Part shown: positions 51,061 to 60,324 of the stretch, one piece after another
Numbering within the stretch: the first letter of the stretch is position 1
How the letters are laid out: each line of letters opens with the position of its first letter
DNA from: an uncultured Fibrobacter sp.
Lineage (GTDB): Bacteria; Fibrobacterota; Fibrobacteria; Fibrobacterales; Fibrobacteraceae
Direction of reading: 5' to 3'
NCBI GenBank assembly: GCA_934699585.1
Contig: CAKUWY010000011.1
Location: forward strand, 1 to 64,000
DNA: 64,000 bases
Made by a program: the position numbers and the translations under genes
Notes under the pieces: model-generated
What the model was told of the DNA's origin: nothing
The model's input: only the letters and a program-made list of their open reading frames with translations
Database searches by the model: none

Positions 51061-52218
51061 ATGAAAAAATTGCTCCCCTTTTTCCTTTCCCTAGGAATAG
51101 CCTTGACCGGATGCTTCGATGACGACAACTCCCCCACCAAGGCGGAAAAGAAAGAAAATGATAGCCAAAAGACCCATGCCGCCATAGATTACTCTGCCGG
51201 TAGAGCCATGAACCAAAGACTGGGAAAAGGTATCAATTTAGGCAATTCCTGGGATTCCCAAAGCTGGGGCAAACTGGACGGAGGCTGGAGCAACCCTATC
51301 CTTGATGAAGATTTTAAAACAATCAAAGACGCCGGCTTTAACTCTGTGCGCTTGCCCGTACGGTGGAACGAAGATTCCGACTACGAAACCCACACAGTCA
51401 ACCCAGACCGTCTGAAGGGAGTCAAAGAGGACATCCAGCTGGCTATCGACCAAGGGCTCGCCGTGGTGGTGAACTTTCACCACTACACAACCCTCAATAA
51501 TCTCGGGGGTGGGGCATACCGCGGAAAAGCGGATTCTGTAGCCCTCTTTGAAGCCGAAAAAGCCCACTTTTTGGCCCTGTGGGATCAGGTCTCCAAGGAA
51601 CTCAACAAATTTCCGGATTCCCTGGTAGTGCTTGAAATTCTCAATGAGCCCACCATTCCCGGTGCAGATATCGTGAACGATATTATGCTCAGTGCCTATG
51701 AAGTCATCCGCAAGAACGCTCCTAAAAAGACTATTATGTTCGAAGCGTACCATGCGGCAAAATTTGCCGATTTGGTAGATTTAGAACTTCCCGAAGATGG
51801 AAACATCATTTACAGCGGCCATTATTACGAGCCGTACAATTTTAGTCACGAGGGGCATGGCGACGAAGCCTGTGTTGGGGACGCAGCCTACAGCAACACC
51901 GCTGCGGGAGACCTGAAAAACTATGTGGCATTGGCTCAAAAACTATACCCCGATGTGAACGGGGGAAGTGTCCCTATGAACATGGGCGAATTCGGCGTAT
52001 CTGGCGGCAAGGGCACCCAAAGCAGCTGCAACCGCAACGGGACCCCAACCTCTGACGCCAAGAAAGCCCTATGGGCAAAAAAATCGGTGCAAGCCGCCGA
52101 AAGTTTCGATATTTCATGGCATTATTGGGGATTCACAAAGGTTGGTGGTTTCGAAGCCTACGACAGGAACAATAATAAGTGGTTCCCGGGCTTCCCCGAA
52201 GCATTCTTCAGTAAATAG
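51061..52218 (+). CDS. GH5 lipoprotein cellulase (subfamily 4-like)
   Basis: A 385-residue lipoprotein endoglucanase. Lipobox LTGCFD is near residue 18, a short charged linker follows, and the barrel is opened by MNQRLGKGINLGNSWD. SVRLPVRWNE, VVVNFHHYTTL, the acid/base Glu in LEILNEPTIP, SGHYYEPYNFSHEGHG and the nucleophile Glu in PMNMGEFGVSGG are all present. The family acts on beta-1,4-glucans such as cellulose, xyloglucan or mannans. It is divergent from the outer-membrane cluster. A strong terminator separates it from the convergent GH5 gene. Confidence 0.92.
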   Translation: MKKLLPFFLSLGIALTGCFDDDNSPTKAEKKENDSQKTHAAIDYSAGRAMNQRLGKGINLGNSWDSQSWGKLDGGWSNPILDEDFKTIKDAGFNSVRLPVRWNEDSDYETHTVNPDRLKGVKEDIQLAIDQGLAVVVNFHHYTTLNNLGGGAYRGKADSVALFEAEKAHFLALWDQVSKELNKFPDSLVVLEILNEPTIPGADIVNDIMLSAYEVIRKNAPKKTIMFEAYHAAKFADLVDLELPEDGNIIYSGHYYEPYNFSHEGHGDEACVGDAAYSNTAAGDLKNYVALAQKLYPDVNGGSVPMNMGEFGVSGGKGTQSSCNRNGTPTSDAKKALWAKKSVQAAESFDISWHYWGFTKVGGFEAYDRNNNKWFPGFPEAFFSK

Positions 52219-52231
52219 TTTTTCGCAACTT

Positions 52232-52260
52232 AAAGGCGCTTCAAGGGAAGCGCCTTTTTT
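52232..52260 (+). terminator. Rho-independent terminator
   Basis: AAAGGCGCTTC and GAAGCGCCTTT form an 11-bp stem with a 4-base loop and a T run. It lies between convergent GH5 genes and may act on both strands. Confidence 0.9.
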
Positions 52261-52284
52261 GTGTGAGCTTTTATTTGGCAGCCG

Positions 52285-54651
52285 TTACTTGACCGTTGAC
52301 GGGTTACTCAAATACTTGTCAAAGACCGCCTTGATTTCTGAATACCAAGAATTCAAGCCCTTGTTGTAAGCCTCAAATCCCCCAACACCCGCAAAACCCC
52401 AGTAGTGCCAGGAGAAACCGTATTTTTCGGCCTGCTGGATAACAGCTTCAGTCCATTGGGCCCGCTTGGTCTCTGAGACTCCACTACCACCATTGGTTGA
52501 TGCAACGCCAAACTCACCCATATTGATGGGTACACAGCCACCATTGATATCCGGGAAGGCGGTAGCAATAGATTCTGCGAAGCTCTTAAAATCATTCTCT
52601 ATCGTGGTTTCACTGAACGAAGCATTGGCATTGTAGTCATAGCCATGTCCTTGATGGGTAAAGGTGTAGGGTTCGTAATAATGACCAGAGACTATGATGT
52701 TTCCATCGGCAGGCAAATCCAAGCTAGGAATCTGCGCAAACTTGGAATATCCAGCAGATTCGAACATAATTGTCTTGCCTGGAGCGTTCTGGCGTATCAC
52801 CTGGTATGCCGAAGTCATTAAATCATTCACCTGGGCCATCTGTATTCCATGCGGTTCATTCAGGATTTCCAATACAACTTTATCATCATCGTAGGAATTC
52901 ATAGCCGTGGCAATGTTTTTCCACATGTTCAAGAATTTCTGTTTTTCAGTATTGTACGAACCTGGATTGGTAGAATAATTGGCAGCAGCATCATTTAACT
53001 TATTGTGATGGTGGGCGTTTACAATAACCACAAGGCCCTGAGCAAGAGCCAGGTCAATATCGGCCTTGACACCAGCCAGCCTTGAGCTGTTGAGAGAGCC
53101 ATCATAGGCCGCATCATTTTCCCAACGGACAGGCAACCTTATGGAGTTGAACCCAGCATCCTTGGCCGTCTTGAACCAACCGTCCTGGATACAGTTACTC
53201 CAACCGCAATCATCTGAACCTTCAGACTCCCAGGAGTTTCCAAAATTAATGCCCCGACCTAGTTTCTTGTTCATGGTGCGGCCCTTGGAATAATCTACAG
53301 GGGCTTTGTCTAACTTTTTCCACATAGAGGCATTGCATTGGTAATAGCTTGATTCGATGTTCACTATCGCCAGGTTGTTTGATTCGGAACAATCCCCCTC
53401 CTTTTGCGACACTTCGGCATTAATTTTTTCTTCATCAGACATCTTCTGCCAGTAGTTCTGCTTGCAGATGACATCGTCCTCCTTGTACTTACCAGTAGTT
53501 CCATTTGTCGAGGAGTTACACTCACCTAATTCGGCGGCAACTTCGTTGCTATAAAGGAGGGCTGCAGAAACCTCCTGCCAACTGGAATCCTTGCAGAGGA
53601 AGGTCGTTCCGTTCTTTCTGCTAAGTGTATTCGTATTTGTCGCGATGGCACCATCATTTTCTACGGTACACTCTCCTAATCCGTATTGGTAAGCCCAAAA
53701 ATTAATGGGACTAAGATTCTTCACCTTGATGTCGCTATTTCCGGTAGCACTCTTCATAATGTTCACCATCGAAAAAAGATTCTGCTTATACAGGGAATCT
53801 GCAATTTTTGTCTTTAAATTCACATCATCCCATGTTCCGTCCACAGCGATGTCTGACGCAATGGTCGCAATGTTGGATGCAGCGTCAGCAGGATTGTCCT
53901 CCAAGGTGAGCGTAATGGTTGCAATAATCAAATTCACTCCAGCCTGATCAGGGGTGCTTGTATTGATAGTTTCAAAAGCTGTCTTATCATAAGCCAAACC
54001 CAATGCGGCCTGAACTTCCTTTTCCGCTTGAATCTTCGCCTTGTCAAAAGGTACAGAATCCTTAGCCACCAAGTAAACAATGCGGTCATAAGCCAAACGT
54101 GTCAAAACATTGACGTTTGCCAATGTCCGCCCCTGCATATTCATTACAGCATTTAGCGTAATGTTTGCCTTATTCTGGGTAAACAAATTAAAGTACGACC
54201 CAGAAACAACAATGTTTGCGTAGTTAGAAGTTATGGTGCCCTGCGAAGAAAAATTGCCCTGGTCGCTGGACACAGCTGAATTCACCGTCATCGGAGAAAT
54301 TTTCATGGACGAAGAATCCAAACCATAAACACTTACGGTAGCCCCCTTTTGGAAAGGCCCAAATTCAGCGATGCCGCTGACATTGTAATTCAGATTCGCA
54401 GAAGCCGTGTAGACCCCTGGCAAGGTAGAAACATCAAAAGGCAACGCCCCCGACGCCGAAGAATTGCCAACAATGGTTCCTGGAATAGTGTAAACCGATG
54501 AACTTACGGGAGAATCGTTCGAATCGCTAGATATATCCTCGGATCCCTCAGGCAAGGGATTCGAAGGGGAGCTGCTGTCGGAGCATCCGAACAAGATGGC
54601 AAAACCAGCAACCAAAATTGCAAAACGATTTTTTTTGTTGAAAAAAGACAT
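52285..54651 (-). CDS. Modular GH5 lipoprotein with three Cys-Trp modules
   Basis: A 788-residue lipoprotein started at ATG 54651 (AGGGGA 5 bases upstream), with lipobox AILFGCSD. After a Ser-rich linker, residues about 75-330 form a beta-rich region and then a helical region. Three tandem modules of about 30-40 residues follow (about 345-455), each with G-(E/D)-C near its start and C-x4-W near its end. The C-terminal GH5 barrel has MNKKLGRGINFGNSWESE, VVLEILNEPHG (acid/base Glu) and PINMGEFGVAST (nucleophile Glu). It is similar to the GH5 protein at 51061 but with a large N-terminal addition. It is convergent with that gene. Confidence 0.9.
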   Translation of the reverse strand: MSFFNKKNRFAILVAGFAILFGCSDSSSPSNPLPEGSEDISSDSNDSPVSSSVYTIPGTIVGNSSASGALPFDVSTLPGVYTASANLNYNVSGIAEFGPFQKGATVSVYGLDSSSMKISPMTVNSAVSSDQGNFSSQGTITSNYANIVVSGSYFNLFTQNKANITLNAVMNMQGRTLANVNVLTRLAYDRIVYLVAKDSVPFDKAKIQAEKEVQAALGLAYDKTAFETINTSTPDQAGVNLIIATITLTLEDNPADAASNIATIASDIAVDGTWDDVNLKTKIADSLYKQNLFSMVNIMKSATGNSDIKVKNLSPINFWAYQYGLGECTVENDGAIATNTNTLSRKNGTTFLCKDSSWQEVSAALLYSNEVAAELGECNSSTNGTTGKYKEDDVICKQNYWQKMSDEEKINAEVSQKEGDCSESNNLAIVNIESSYYQCNASMWKKLDKAPVDYSKGRTMNKKLGRGINFGNSWESEGSDDCGWSNCIQDGWFKTAKDAGFNSIRLPVRWENDAAYDGSLNSSRLAGVKADIDLALAQGLVVIVNAHHHNKLNDAAANYSTNPGSYNTEKQKFLNMWKNIATAMNSYDDDKVVLEILNEPHGIQMAQVNDLMTSAYQVIRQNAPGKTIMFESAGYSKFAQIPSLDLPADGNIIVSGHYYEPYTFTHQGHGYDYNANASFSETTIENDFKSFAESIATAFPDINGGCVPINMGEFGVASTNGGSGVSETKRAQWTEAVIQQAEKYGFSWHYWGFAGVGGFEAYNKGLNSWYSEIKAVFDKYLSNPSTVK

Positions 54652-54804
54652 AAAATCCCCTAGGGCAGCAGAATGCCCACTTTTTTCCATAAAATAATCT
54701 TTTATACGCTATAATTCCACGATTGTATGAAAAAAATGCGGTTTCCGCAGAAAACAATTATTTACTTTCTGCCGCAACCGGAACAAATCGTGACGATTAT
54801 CACA

Positions 54805-56889
54805 CTACAGGCCCTTTTCCAGGCTGTAGTCCGAAATCTTGATCAGAGTATCGAGGGTGGCCTTCAGGTAGGCGCCCTCTTTTTGTACACCGTCCGAAGG
54901 GGCGGAACTGCCGACAAGAAGTTCATGTTCTTGGCGGGTGTCGCCATCGGCAAAGAGGTAGGTTTCGTCGAAGGAGGGGTACTTGGCCACAAAGCGGTAG
55001 CCGTCAAGACCGATGGCGGAGTAGCCGGAGTAGGCCCCCAGGGAAAGGCCCAATTGAACCGTGTCAGCGGCGTCGGTCTGAACCGCGCCACCTCTCAACA
55101 AGTTATGTCCCATGAAAATGTTGGGTACGGCAAAGCCCGCCAGTTCCAAAACCGTGGGGGCGATGTCGATTTGGGCCGCCGTGGTGGTATCGCGGGTGGC
55201 GTCCAAGCCTTCGCCGTGAATCATGAAAGGAATCCAGCTCACGTTGGAAAATCCGCCGCCGTTCATGGTAGAAACGCCGTTTTCGCCCAGGGGGAATCCG
55301 TGGTCCGCCATGACAATCACATAGGTATTCTTATACCATTCCTCGTTTTCTACCGCGCGGACGAACCGGGCCAGCTGCCGGTCGGCATAGCCCATGGTCA
55401 CGTTGATGCGTTCCTGCAGGGGGCGGTTCTTTTCTTCGTCGGTCATGCCCGCCGCAAAGTTGAAGGGGTAATGGTTGGAGCGGGTCATGAGGGTGGCCAA
55501 GAAGGGCTTACCCTGTTTTGCGAGGGTGTCGCGCACATATTCGATGGCGTTGTCCATGAAGGTGGAGTCGTCTTCACGCTCGCGGTTGTAATGCTGTTGC
55601 GTGTACCACTTGGACATCCAGACGCCCAGATTGTCCCAGGCGGGGTCGGCGGCAGACATGTAATGGGTGCTGTAGCCGTTCTCGGTCAATACGGAGACAA
55701 AGCTGGGGAGCGTCACGTGGGCAAGGTCGGTGGCCTGTGCCAGGCGGGAATGGTGCGGGATGCCGATATGGGTAGAAAGTACGCCGCCGGTAGTGGGAAC
55801 GCCGCTGGTATGCATGCGCATCCACACATGGGAATGTGCCGCCAGAGAATCCATAAAGGGCGTAGGCGACGGCTGGATTTGTGGGTTCATGTAACCCGTG
55901 TTGAAGCCCCGCTGGGATTCCATCAACACCAGAATGAAGTTGGGCCGCATTTCCCGCTGGGCCGCCAGTTTTTCGCTCTGGAGCAGGGATTGGGTCGGCA
56001 CGCGGTAAAGGGGCAGGTGATTACCCGCATCGCTATCCACAAACTGCCAAAGGGAATCCCCTTCCACCTTCTGCCACAGGTTCTGGTAGGCCATGCGGTA
56101 GGTGGCAAGGTCCGCTTCGGAAAGACCCTGCGCCGTCTTGGATTCGAACAGGTCCCGATAAATCAGCGATACCACCGGACGGAGCTTTGTCATGCGGGCG
56201 TTGCCTGTCCAGATAAAGTAAACGAACAGATAAGAGGCGACGTAGAACACCAGCATGGCGATGACGGACTTTTTCACATAGAAACGGCTTTCGCAAGAAC
56301 TGTCGGCGCCGACGGTGCGGGGGCAATACCACTTGCAGAACAGGCGGTACAGGCCGTAAGCCGCAGGCAACATCAGCAGGAGCACCACGAACTGCAGGTA
56401 AGGCACGGACAAATCGTTGGCCACGTAGTCGTAGAACACGATGATGGACGAAGTGTCCTTGTAGGTGTCCACCAGCCCGAAGGTCAAATGCCCGCCCAAA
56501 AAACGCTGGGTTTCGTTGTCCAGAAGGGTGAGCAGCAAGATTGCGCTATGAAAAACGGCATAAAGAACAGCGGTGACTTTTGCAACTTTTTGGCCAACTG
56601 CAGGTTTGGAGTCCGGTTTGATTTTGGAGACGAGAAGTGCGACCAACGCTCCCAAGACGATAAACACCACCAGGGCGTTCACAATCCACATGAAGTCGAT
56701 ACAGACCGCATGAAAGATGAACCAGTCCGGCTTAGAGACAAAGGGGAACCCGTAGGGGTTGCTGCGGAACAGTAACAGGACCCGCAAGACGATGTGGACC
56801 ACCCACACCGCCAGGGATATCAGGACAAGTTTCTGAAAGGGGGCGCAAGCGCCTCCCAATTTTTTGAAAATACTACCCAACAATTTCAT
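54805..56889 (-). CDS. LtaS-like sulfatase / alkaline phosphatase superfamily membrane protein
   Basis: A 694-residue protein with about five N-terminal transmembrane helices (residues 20-235) and a periplasmic sulfatase-fold domain. NFILVLMESQRGFN has the metal-binding Glu, SGVPTTGGVLS holds the candidate nucleophile Thr, and VIVMADHGFPLGENG supplies the DHG metal site. Similar enzymes transfer phosphoglycerol or phosphoethanolamine to envelope glycans or lipids. As a Gram-negative example, a role in periplasmic glucan or lipid modification is more likely than lipoteichoic acid. No Shine-Dalgarno is visible; a TATTAT/TATATC box lies about 25 bases upstream. Confidence 0.85.
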   Translation of the reverse strand: MKLLGSIFKKLGGACAPFQKLVLISLAVWVVHIVLRVLLLFRSNPYGFPFVSKPDWFIFHAVCIDFMWIVNALVVFIVLGALVALLVSKIKPDSKPAVGQKVAKVTAVLYAVFHSAILLLTLLDNETQRFLGGHLTFGLVDTYKDTSSIIVFYDYVANDLSVPYLQFVVLLLMLPAAYGLYRLFCKWYCPRTVGADSSCESRFYVKKSVIAMLVFYVASYLFVYFIWTGNARMTKLRPVVSLIYRDLFESKTAQGLSEADLATYRMAYQNLWQKVEGDSLWQFVDSDAGNHLPLYRVPTQSLLQSEKLAAQREMRPNFILVLMESQRGFNTGYMNPQIQPSPTPFMDSLAAHSHVWMRMHTSGVPTTGGVLSTHIGIPHHSRLAQATDLAHVTLPSFVSVLTENGYSTHYMSAADPAWDNLGVWMSKWYTQQHYNREREDDSTFMDNAIEYVRDTLAKQGKPFLATLMTRSNHYPFNFAAGMTDEEKNRPLQERINVTMGYADRQLARFVRAVENEEWYKNTYVIVMADHGFPLGENGVSTMNGGGFSNVSWIPFMIHGEGLDATRDTTTAAQIDIAPTVLELAGFAVPNIFMGHNLLRGGAVQTDAADTVQLGLSLGAYSGYSAIGLDGYRFVAKYPSFDETYLFADGDTRQEHELLVGSSAPSDGVQKEGAYLKATLDTLIKISDYSLEKGL

Positions 56890-56936
56890 ACGGAACCGTC
56901 TTAAACGATATAATAGAATCCAAGCTAGAAAAATGA

Positions 56937-56960
56937 CCCCGGCACCGTGGCCGGGGTGAC
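56937..56960. repeat. Class A hairpin repeat (CCCCGGC/GCCGGGG variant)
   Basis: GACCCCGGCACCGTGGCCGG-GGTGAC keeps the hairpin and the GGTGAC end of the class A family with changed arms. It lies between the iorB and sulfatase genes. Confidence 0.55.
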
Positions 56961-56982
56961 ATCGTAATACAAGATTTTTACT

Positions 56983-57018
56983 GGATCCTATCGGGTTCTG
57001 CGAACCCTCCAGGATGAC
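56983..57018. repeat. Class B dispersed repeat, second copy
   Basis: GGATCCTATCGGGTTCTGCG and AACCCTCCAGGATGAC match the element at 32831-32869 at both ends. The stem GGGTT/AACCC replaces the other copy's stem, keeping the fold. It ends just before the iorB stop codon. Confidence 0.75.
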
Positions 57019-57027
57019 AGTTAGCGA

Positions 57028-57501
57028 TTACCCTTCGCGGCCAAGCATGAACGCCTTCTTGTTGCCTTCATGGAACTTTTCGGCGAAGAGCTTGTTCAAG
57101 GCAACCGTCCACTGTTCCACAGTGAAGTCGAAATGCTTGCTGAGCTTGCCGAGCATGGCGACGTTCAGGGCCTTCACGTTCTCGAGCTTCGAGACATCGA
57201 TGTCGGCCGGAGTGAGGAGCACGCCGCCCTGCTTGAGGAAGGCCTCGTTCACCACGACCTGCGTCTCGTCGAATACCACCAGGTAGTCGGCCTCGCCCGT
57301 CGGGATCATCGGGGACTGCACCTCTTCGCCCTTCGCAAAGCGGACGTCAGATGCGATGGAACCGCCGCGCTGGCTCATGCCGTGCACTTCGGCCTTCTTC
57401 ACGTCGTAACCCTGTTCGAACACGAGTTCTGCCATCACGTCGCTGGCCTTGATAACGCCTGTGCCACCGAGGCCGGCAAATTTCACGTTAACTACGCTCA
57501 T
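57028..57501 (-). CDS. iorB: Indolepyruvate oxidoreductase beta subunit
   Basis: This 157-residue subunit pairs with IorA to decarboxylate aryl pyruvates to aryl-acetyl-CoA with ferredoxin, in anaerobic aromatic amino-acid metabolism. It carries KFAGLGGTGVIKASDVMAEL, AEVHGMSQRGGSIASDVRF and EADYLVVFDETQVV, standard for the gamma/beta domain of 2-oxoacid oxidoreductases. It is some 30 residues shorter than typical IorB at the C-terminus. It starts 15 bases after the iorA stop. Confidence 0.9.
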   Translation of the reverse strand: MSVVNVKFAGLGGTGVIKASDVMAELVFEQGYDVKKAEVHGMSQRGGSIASDVRFAKGEEVQSPMIPTGEADYLVVFDETQVVVNEAFLKQGGVLLTPADIDVSKLENVKALNVAMLGKLSKHFDFTVEQWTVALNKLFAEKFHEGNKKAFMLGREG

Positions 57502-57516
57502 ACAAATTAATCTCCG

Positions 57517-59184
57517 TTAAAAGTTGCCGTTTTTCTTTGCGGCGGCTTCGGACTCGGCGAGAGCCTTTTCCGCCTTTTCCTTGTTGGCCTTGTCCCAGGC
57601 AAGGATGCTCTTGAGGGCAAGAATGCAGGGGCTCTTCGCCACGATGAGCGTGAGCTCGTCCTTCTCGAGGGCTTCTTTGACGAGGCGCTTGAATTCCTCG
57701 GGTTCCTTGACCTGGTTCACTTCGTAGACGTTGTCGAAACCGGCAGTCTTCGCGATGGCACCATAGTCCAGCTTGTAGGCCGGGCTGTGGTCCAGATGGC
57801 GGCCCGTACCCGGGTGTTCCTGCTGGCCCGTCATGGCGGTGATGCTGTTGTCCAAAATGATGACCACATGGCCGGTGTCGGGGCGGTTGTAGCCCGCTTC
57901 CACGAGGCCGGTGATGCCGCTGTGCACGAAGGTGGAGTCGCCAATCACGGAGACGACCTTCTTGGCCTGTTCCCGCGGGAGCACGTTGCGGAGGCCAATG
58001 CCCATGCCGATAGCGGCACCCATGTCAATCATGTAGTCCATCGCGCTGATGGGCGGGAGGGCTGCCAGCGTGTAGCAGCCGATGTCGCCGGAAACGATGC
58101 AGTCGAGTTCCTTGAGAACCGCGAAAGAGCTGCGGTGCGGGCAGCCCGGGCAGAGCATAGGCGGTTTGCCCTTGACCGGAACCGGGTCCGGATTCCTGTC
58201 GCCAGCGATAATGCGGCGCACGCGGTTCACGTCGAGTTCGCCGAAGCGGAAAATCGGGTCGTACTTGCTTTCGCACTGGATGCCAGCGGCCTTGATGTTC
58301 TCGGCGAGCCACGGGTCGTTCTCTTCGATGACGAGCAGGCGCTTGCCTTCGAACTTACCAGCAAAATCCTTGATGAGCTGCATCGGCAGCGGGTAGGTCA
58401 TGCCGAGCTTGAGGATGCTCGCTTCCGGGGCAGCTTCACGCACGTGGTGGTAGCTGATGCCGCTCGTGATAATGCCCATGTCGGCGCTGCGCATTTCCAC
58501 CTTGTTCGGGCCTTCGGCCACGTTCCAGGCTTCCATCTCGTCCATCTTGGCACGGAGCTTGCGGCCCGCGGGCTTAGAGAAGCCGGGCACCATCACGTGC
58601 TGGGCGATGTTGCGTTCAAAGTTCGGCACCATCGCCGGGAGCTCTTCCTTCGGCACCACGATGGACTTGGAGTGGTCCACGCGGGTCGTCATGCGGAGAA
58701 TGACCGGAATCTTGAACTTTTCGCTCGTCTGCATGGCTATGCGGAAGAAGTCGTAGGCTTCCTGCGAGTTGCTGGGCTCGAACATCGGGCAAACGGACGC
58801 CTTCGCGTGGTTGCGGGTATCCTGCTCGTTCTGGGAACTGCCCTGGCCCGGGTCGTCGGCGACAATCCACACCATGCCGCCATCCACGCCAGTGTAGGTC
58901 GCGGTGTAGAGCACGTCGCTTGCCACGTTGAGGCCCACCATCTTCATGGTGACCACGCTGCGGGCATGGCCAAAGGCTGCACCCAGGGCCACTTCGGCGG
59001 CGACCTTCTCGTTCGGGGCCCACTGGGCATACCCGCCGAGTTCAGAATAGTCCTCGAGGATTTCGGTAGAGGGGGTACCCGGGTAACCCGCAGCAAACTG
59101 CACGTTGCAGTGGCGCATGGAAAGCGAGATGGCCTCGTTTCCCGAAATCAGCATCTTTTTCGCATTCGGATCAAAAGCTGGCAT
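57517..59184 (-). CDS. iorA: Indolepyruvate oxidoreductase alpha subunit lacking the ferredoxin domain
   Basis: A 555-residue thiamine-diphosphate enzyme subunit. N-terminal MLISGNEAISLSMRHCNVQF and FAAGYPGTPSTEI open the pyruvate-binding domain. The TPP domain has PPMLCPGCPHRSSFAVLK, VSGDIGCYTL, VIGDSTFVHSGITGL and ILDNSITAMTGQQEHPGTG. Typical IorA continues after ...SPC into a ferredoxin-like domain with two 4Fe-4S clusters. Here the protein ends in a Lys/Glu/Ala-rich tail with no Cys motif, so electrons must leave by another route. AAAGGA lies 6 bases before the ATG. Confidence 0.9.
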   Translation of the reverse strand: MPAFDPNAKKMLISGNEAISLSMRHCNVQFAAGYPGTPSTEILEDYSELGGYAQWAPNEKVAAEVALGAAFGHARSVVTMKMVGLNVASDVLYTATYTGVDGGMVWIVADDPGQGSSQNEQDTRNHAKASVCPMFEPSNSQEAYDFFRIAMQTSEKFKIPVILRMTTRVDHSKSIVVPKEELPAMVPNFERNIAQHVMVPGFSKPAGRKLRAKMDEMEAWNVAEGPNKVEMRSADMGIITSGISYHHVREAAPEASILKLGMTYPLPMQLIKDFAGKFEGKRLLVIEENDPWLAENIKAAGIQCESKYDPIFRFGELDVNRVRRIIAGDRNPDPVPVKGKPPMLCPGCPHRSSFAVLKELDCIVSGDIGCYTLAALPPISAMDYMIDMGAAIGMGIGLRNVLPREQAKKVVSVIGDSTFVHSGITGLVEAGYNRPDTGHVVIILDNSITAMTGQQEHPGTGRHLDHSPAYKLDYGAIAKTAGFDNVYEVNQVKEPEEFKRLVKEALEKDELTLIVAKSPCILALKSILAWDKANKEKAEKALAESEAAAKKNGNF

Positions 59185-59247
59185 AGCGTTCCTTTTGTTT
59201 GTTCCATTCGGCCCAAATGTAGAAAAAAAGCTGACAGGCAGTGGTTG

Positions 59248-60130
59248 TCATTTTGAAAGACCCTGCTCAATTTCTTCAATAGTCGGAATCGTCCCTTCAA
59301 CCTTTTCCGGGTAGAACTTTTCCAATTCATATTCCGAAATACCTATGGGCTGAGTACTAGATTCTAGTGCATATTGCGCCTGAACCCTGTCCTTTTCCTT
59401 ACAAATCAATAAACTGTTCCCTTTCGCCAACCATAATTCCGTATTCCCTGCCAACATAGGCAAAACCGGTACCCAGTTCAACCAAGAAACGAGTAATATT
59501 GTTCAGTAGGCTATCCTTCAACAGCCGTTCGTTATAACGTCCCGTAATGCCCGTAAAGGCAAAATCATAAGGGTCCTTTGTCAGTTCCTGCGCCAAATCG
59601 CTTGTTTCGGCAGGGAGCGTCCTTTCAAAATTCGTCAACGCCTTTCCTTGGCGTTCGTAAAGGTCGGTCGAAAGCATATTTAGAAGTGTTGAACGACTCT
59701 AGCCTTTTTCTACAGTCTGTTGGACAAAAAAAAGGGCTTTTTGCGGGACTTGCTTAAATTTGTCTATTAGAAGTTTGTGGTGTCCCCAGGGTACTTGATA
59801 CAATTGCTCCCCAACTTGGGGAGTAAATTCAACAAAAGATTGGTAGATGAGGTAAAAATTCTTCATATACAGTAAATTTGTAGGCGAGAAACAGGTGGCG
59901 TCCGGATTCATTTTCTTTAAATCAATGCTCAGATTTTTCATAAAATGTCCTCCCCATCTGCTTTCGGCTTTCATAGAAACGACGTCCCGTCCCAGTTCCC
60001 AATAGAACTTCAGCAATTCTGTGTTAACTTTGATAGCAGCCTTTATCTGGCTCTTGCGGTAGCGGGTAGAAAGTTCTTTTACCCAACAAGTATAATCCTT
60101 GTCCAGAATTTTTATTGATCTTTTTGCCAT
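59248..60130 (-). pseudogene. DUF1016 (YhcG-type PD-(D/E)xK) nuclease pseudogene
   Basis: The N-terminal 143 residues (from ATG 60130, with AAGGAGG 5 bases upstream) are a DUF1016 N domain (YTCWVKELSTRYRKSQIKAA). A TAG at 59699-59701 follows EKG where the family normally has Trp. The same frame continues as MLSTDLYERQGKALTNFERT and LAQELTKDPYDFAFTGITGR up to REQFIDL and a TAA. The C-terminal end (LLICKEKDRVQAQYALESST) then appears in another frame. The segment expected between (the YVVIELK-like catalytic core) is missing. The junction is TTATTGATTTG, which could have been present at both deletion edges. So the gene has one nonsense mutation and one deletion with frameshift. Confidence 0.85.
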
Positions 60131-60211
60131 ACAGCCTCCTTATAGCCACAAATTGCGGTCGGTTGATATTAGAGGCGTCCTTGCAAAACTGAAAAGCCGA
60201 TTAAAACAAGA

Positions 60212-60242
60212 ACGCACCTCGCCTTTGTACAGCGAGATGCGT
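60212..60242 (-). terminator. Hairpin downstream of the KAP remnant
   Basis: ACGCACCTCGC and GCGAGATGCGT pair (11 bp with one G-T pair) around a 9-base loop. On the minus strand TCTTGTTTT follows. It could end transcription from the KAP remnant. Confidence 0.6.
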
Positions 60243-60324
60243 CGGGCTTTAATGTACCTAATATTTGAAAAACTGGCAAGCCTTGTAAAAAAATTTTACA
60301 AAGGGCAGCATTTGTCCCTTTATC

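Noticed and set aside
54727..56775. A 682-codon open frame on the plus strand
   Set aside because: It is antisense to the LtaS-like sulfatase, which has clear membrane helices and metal motifs. The antisense product has no recognisable domain.
57787..59256. A 489-codon open frame on the plus strand
   Set aside because: It is antisense to iorA, and its His/Ala/Val-rich composition is a mirror of iorA codon use.
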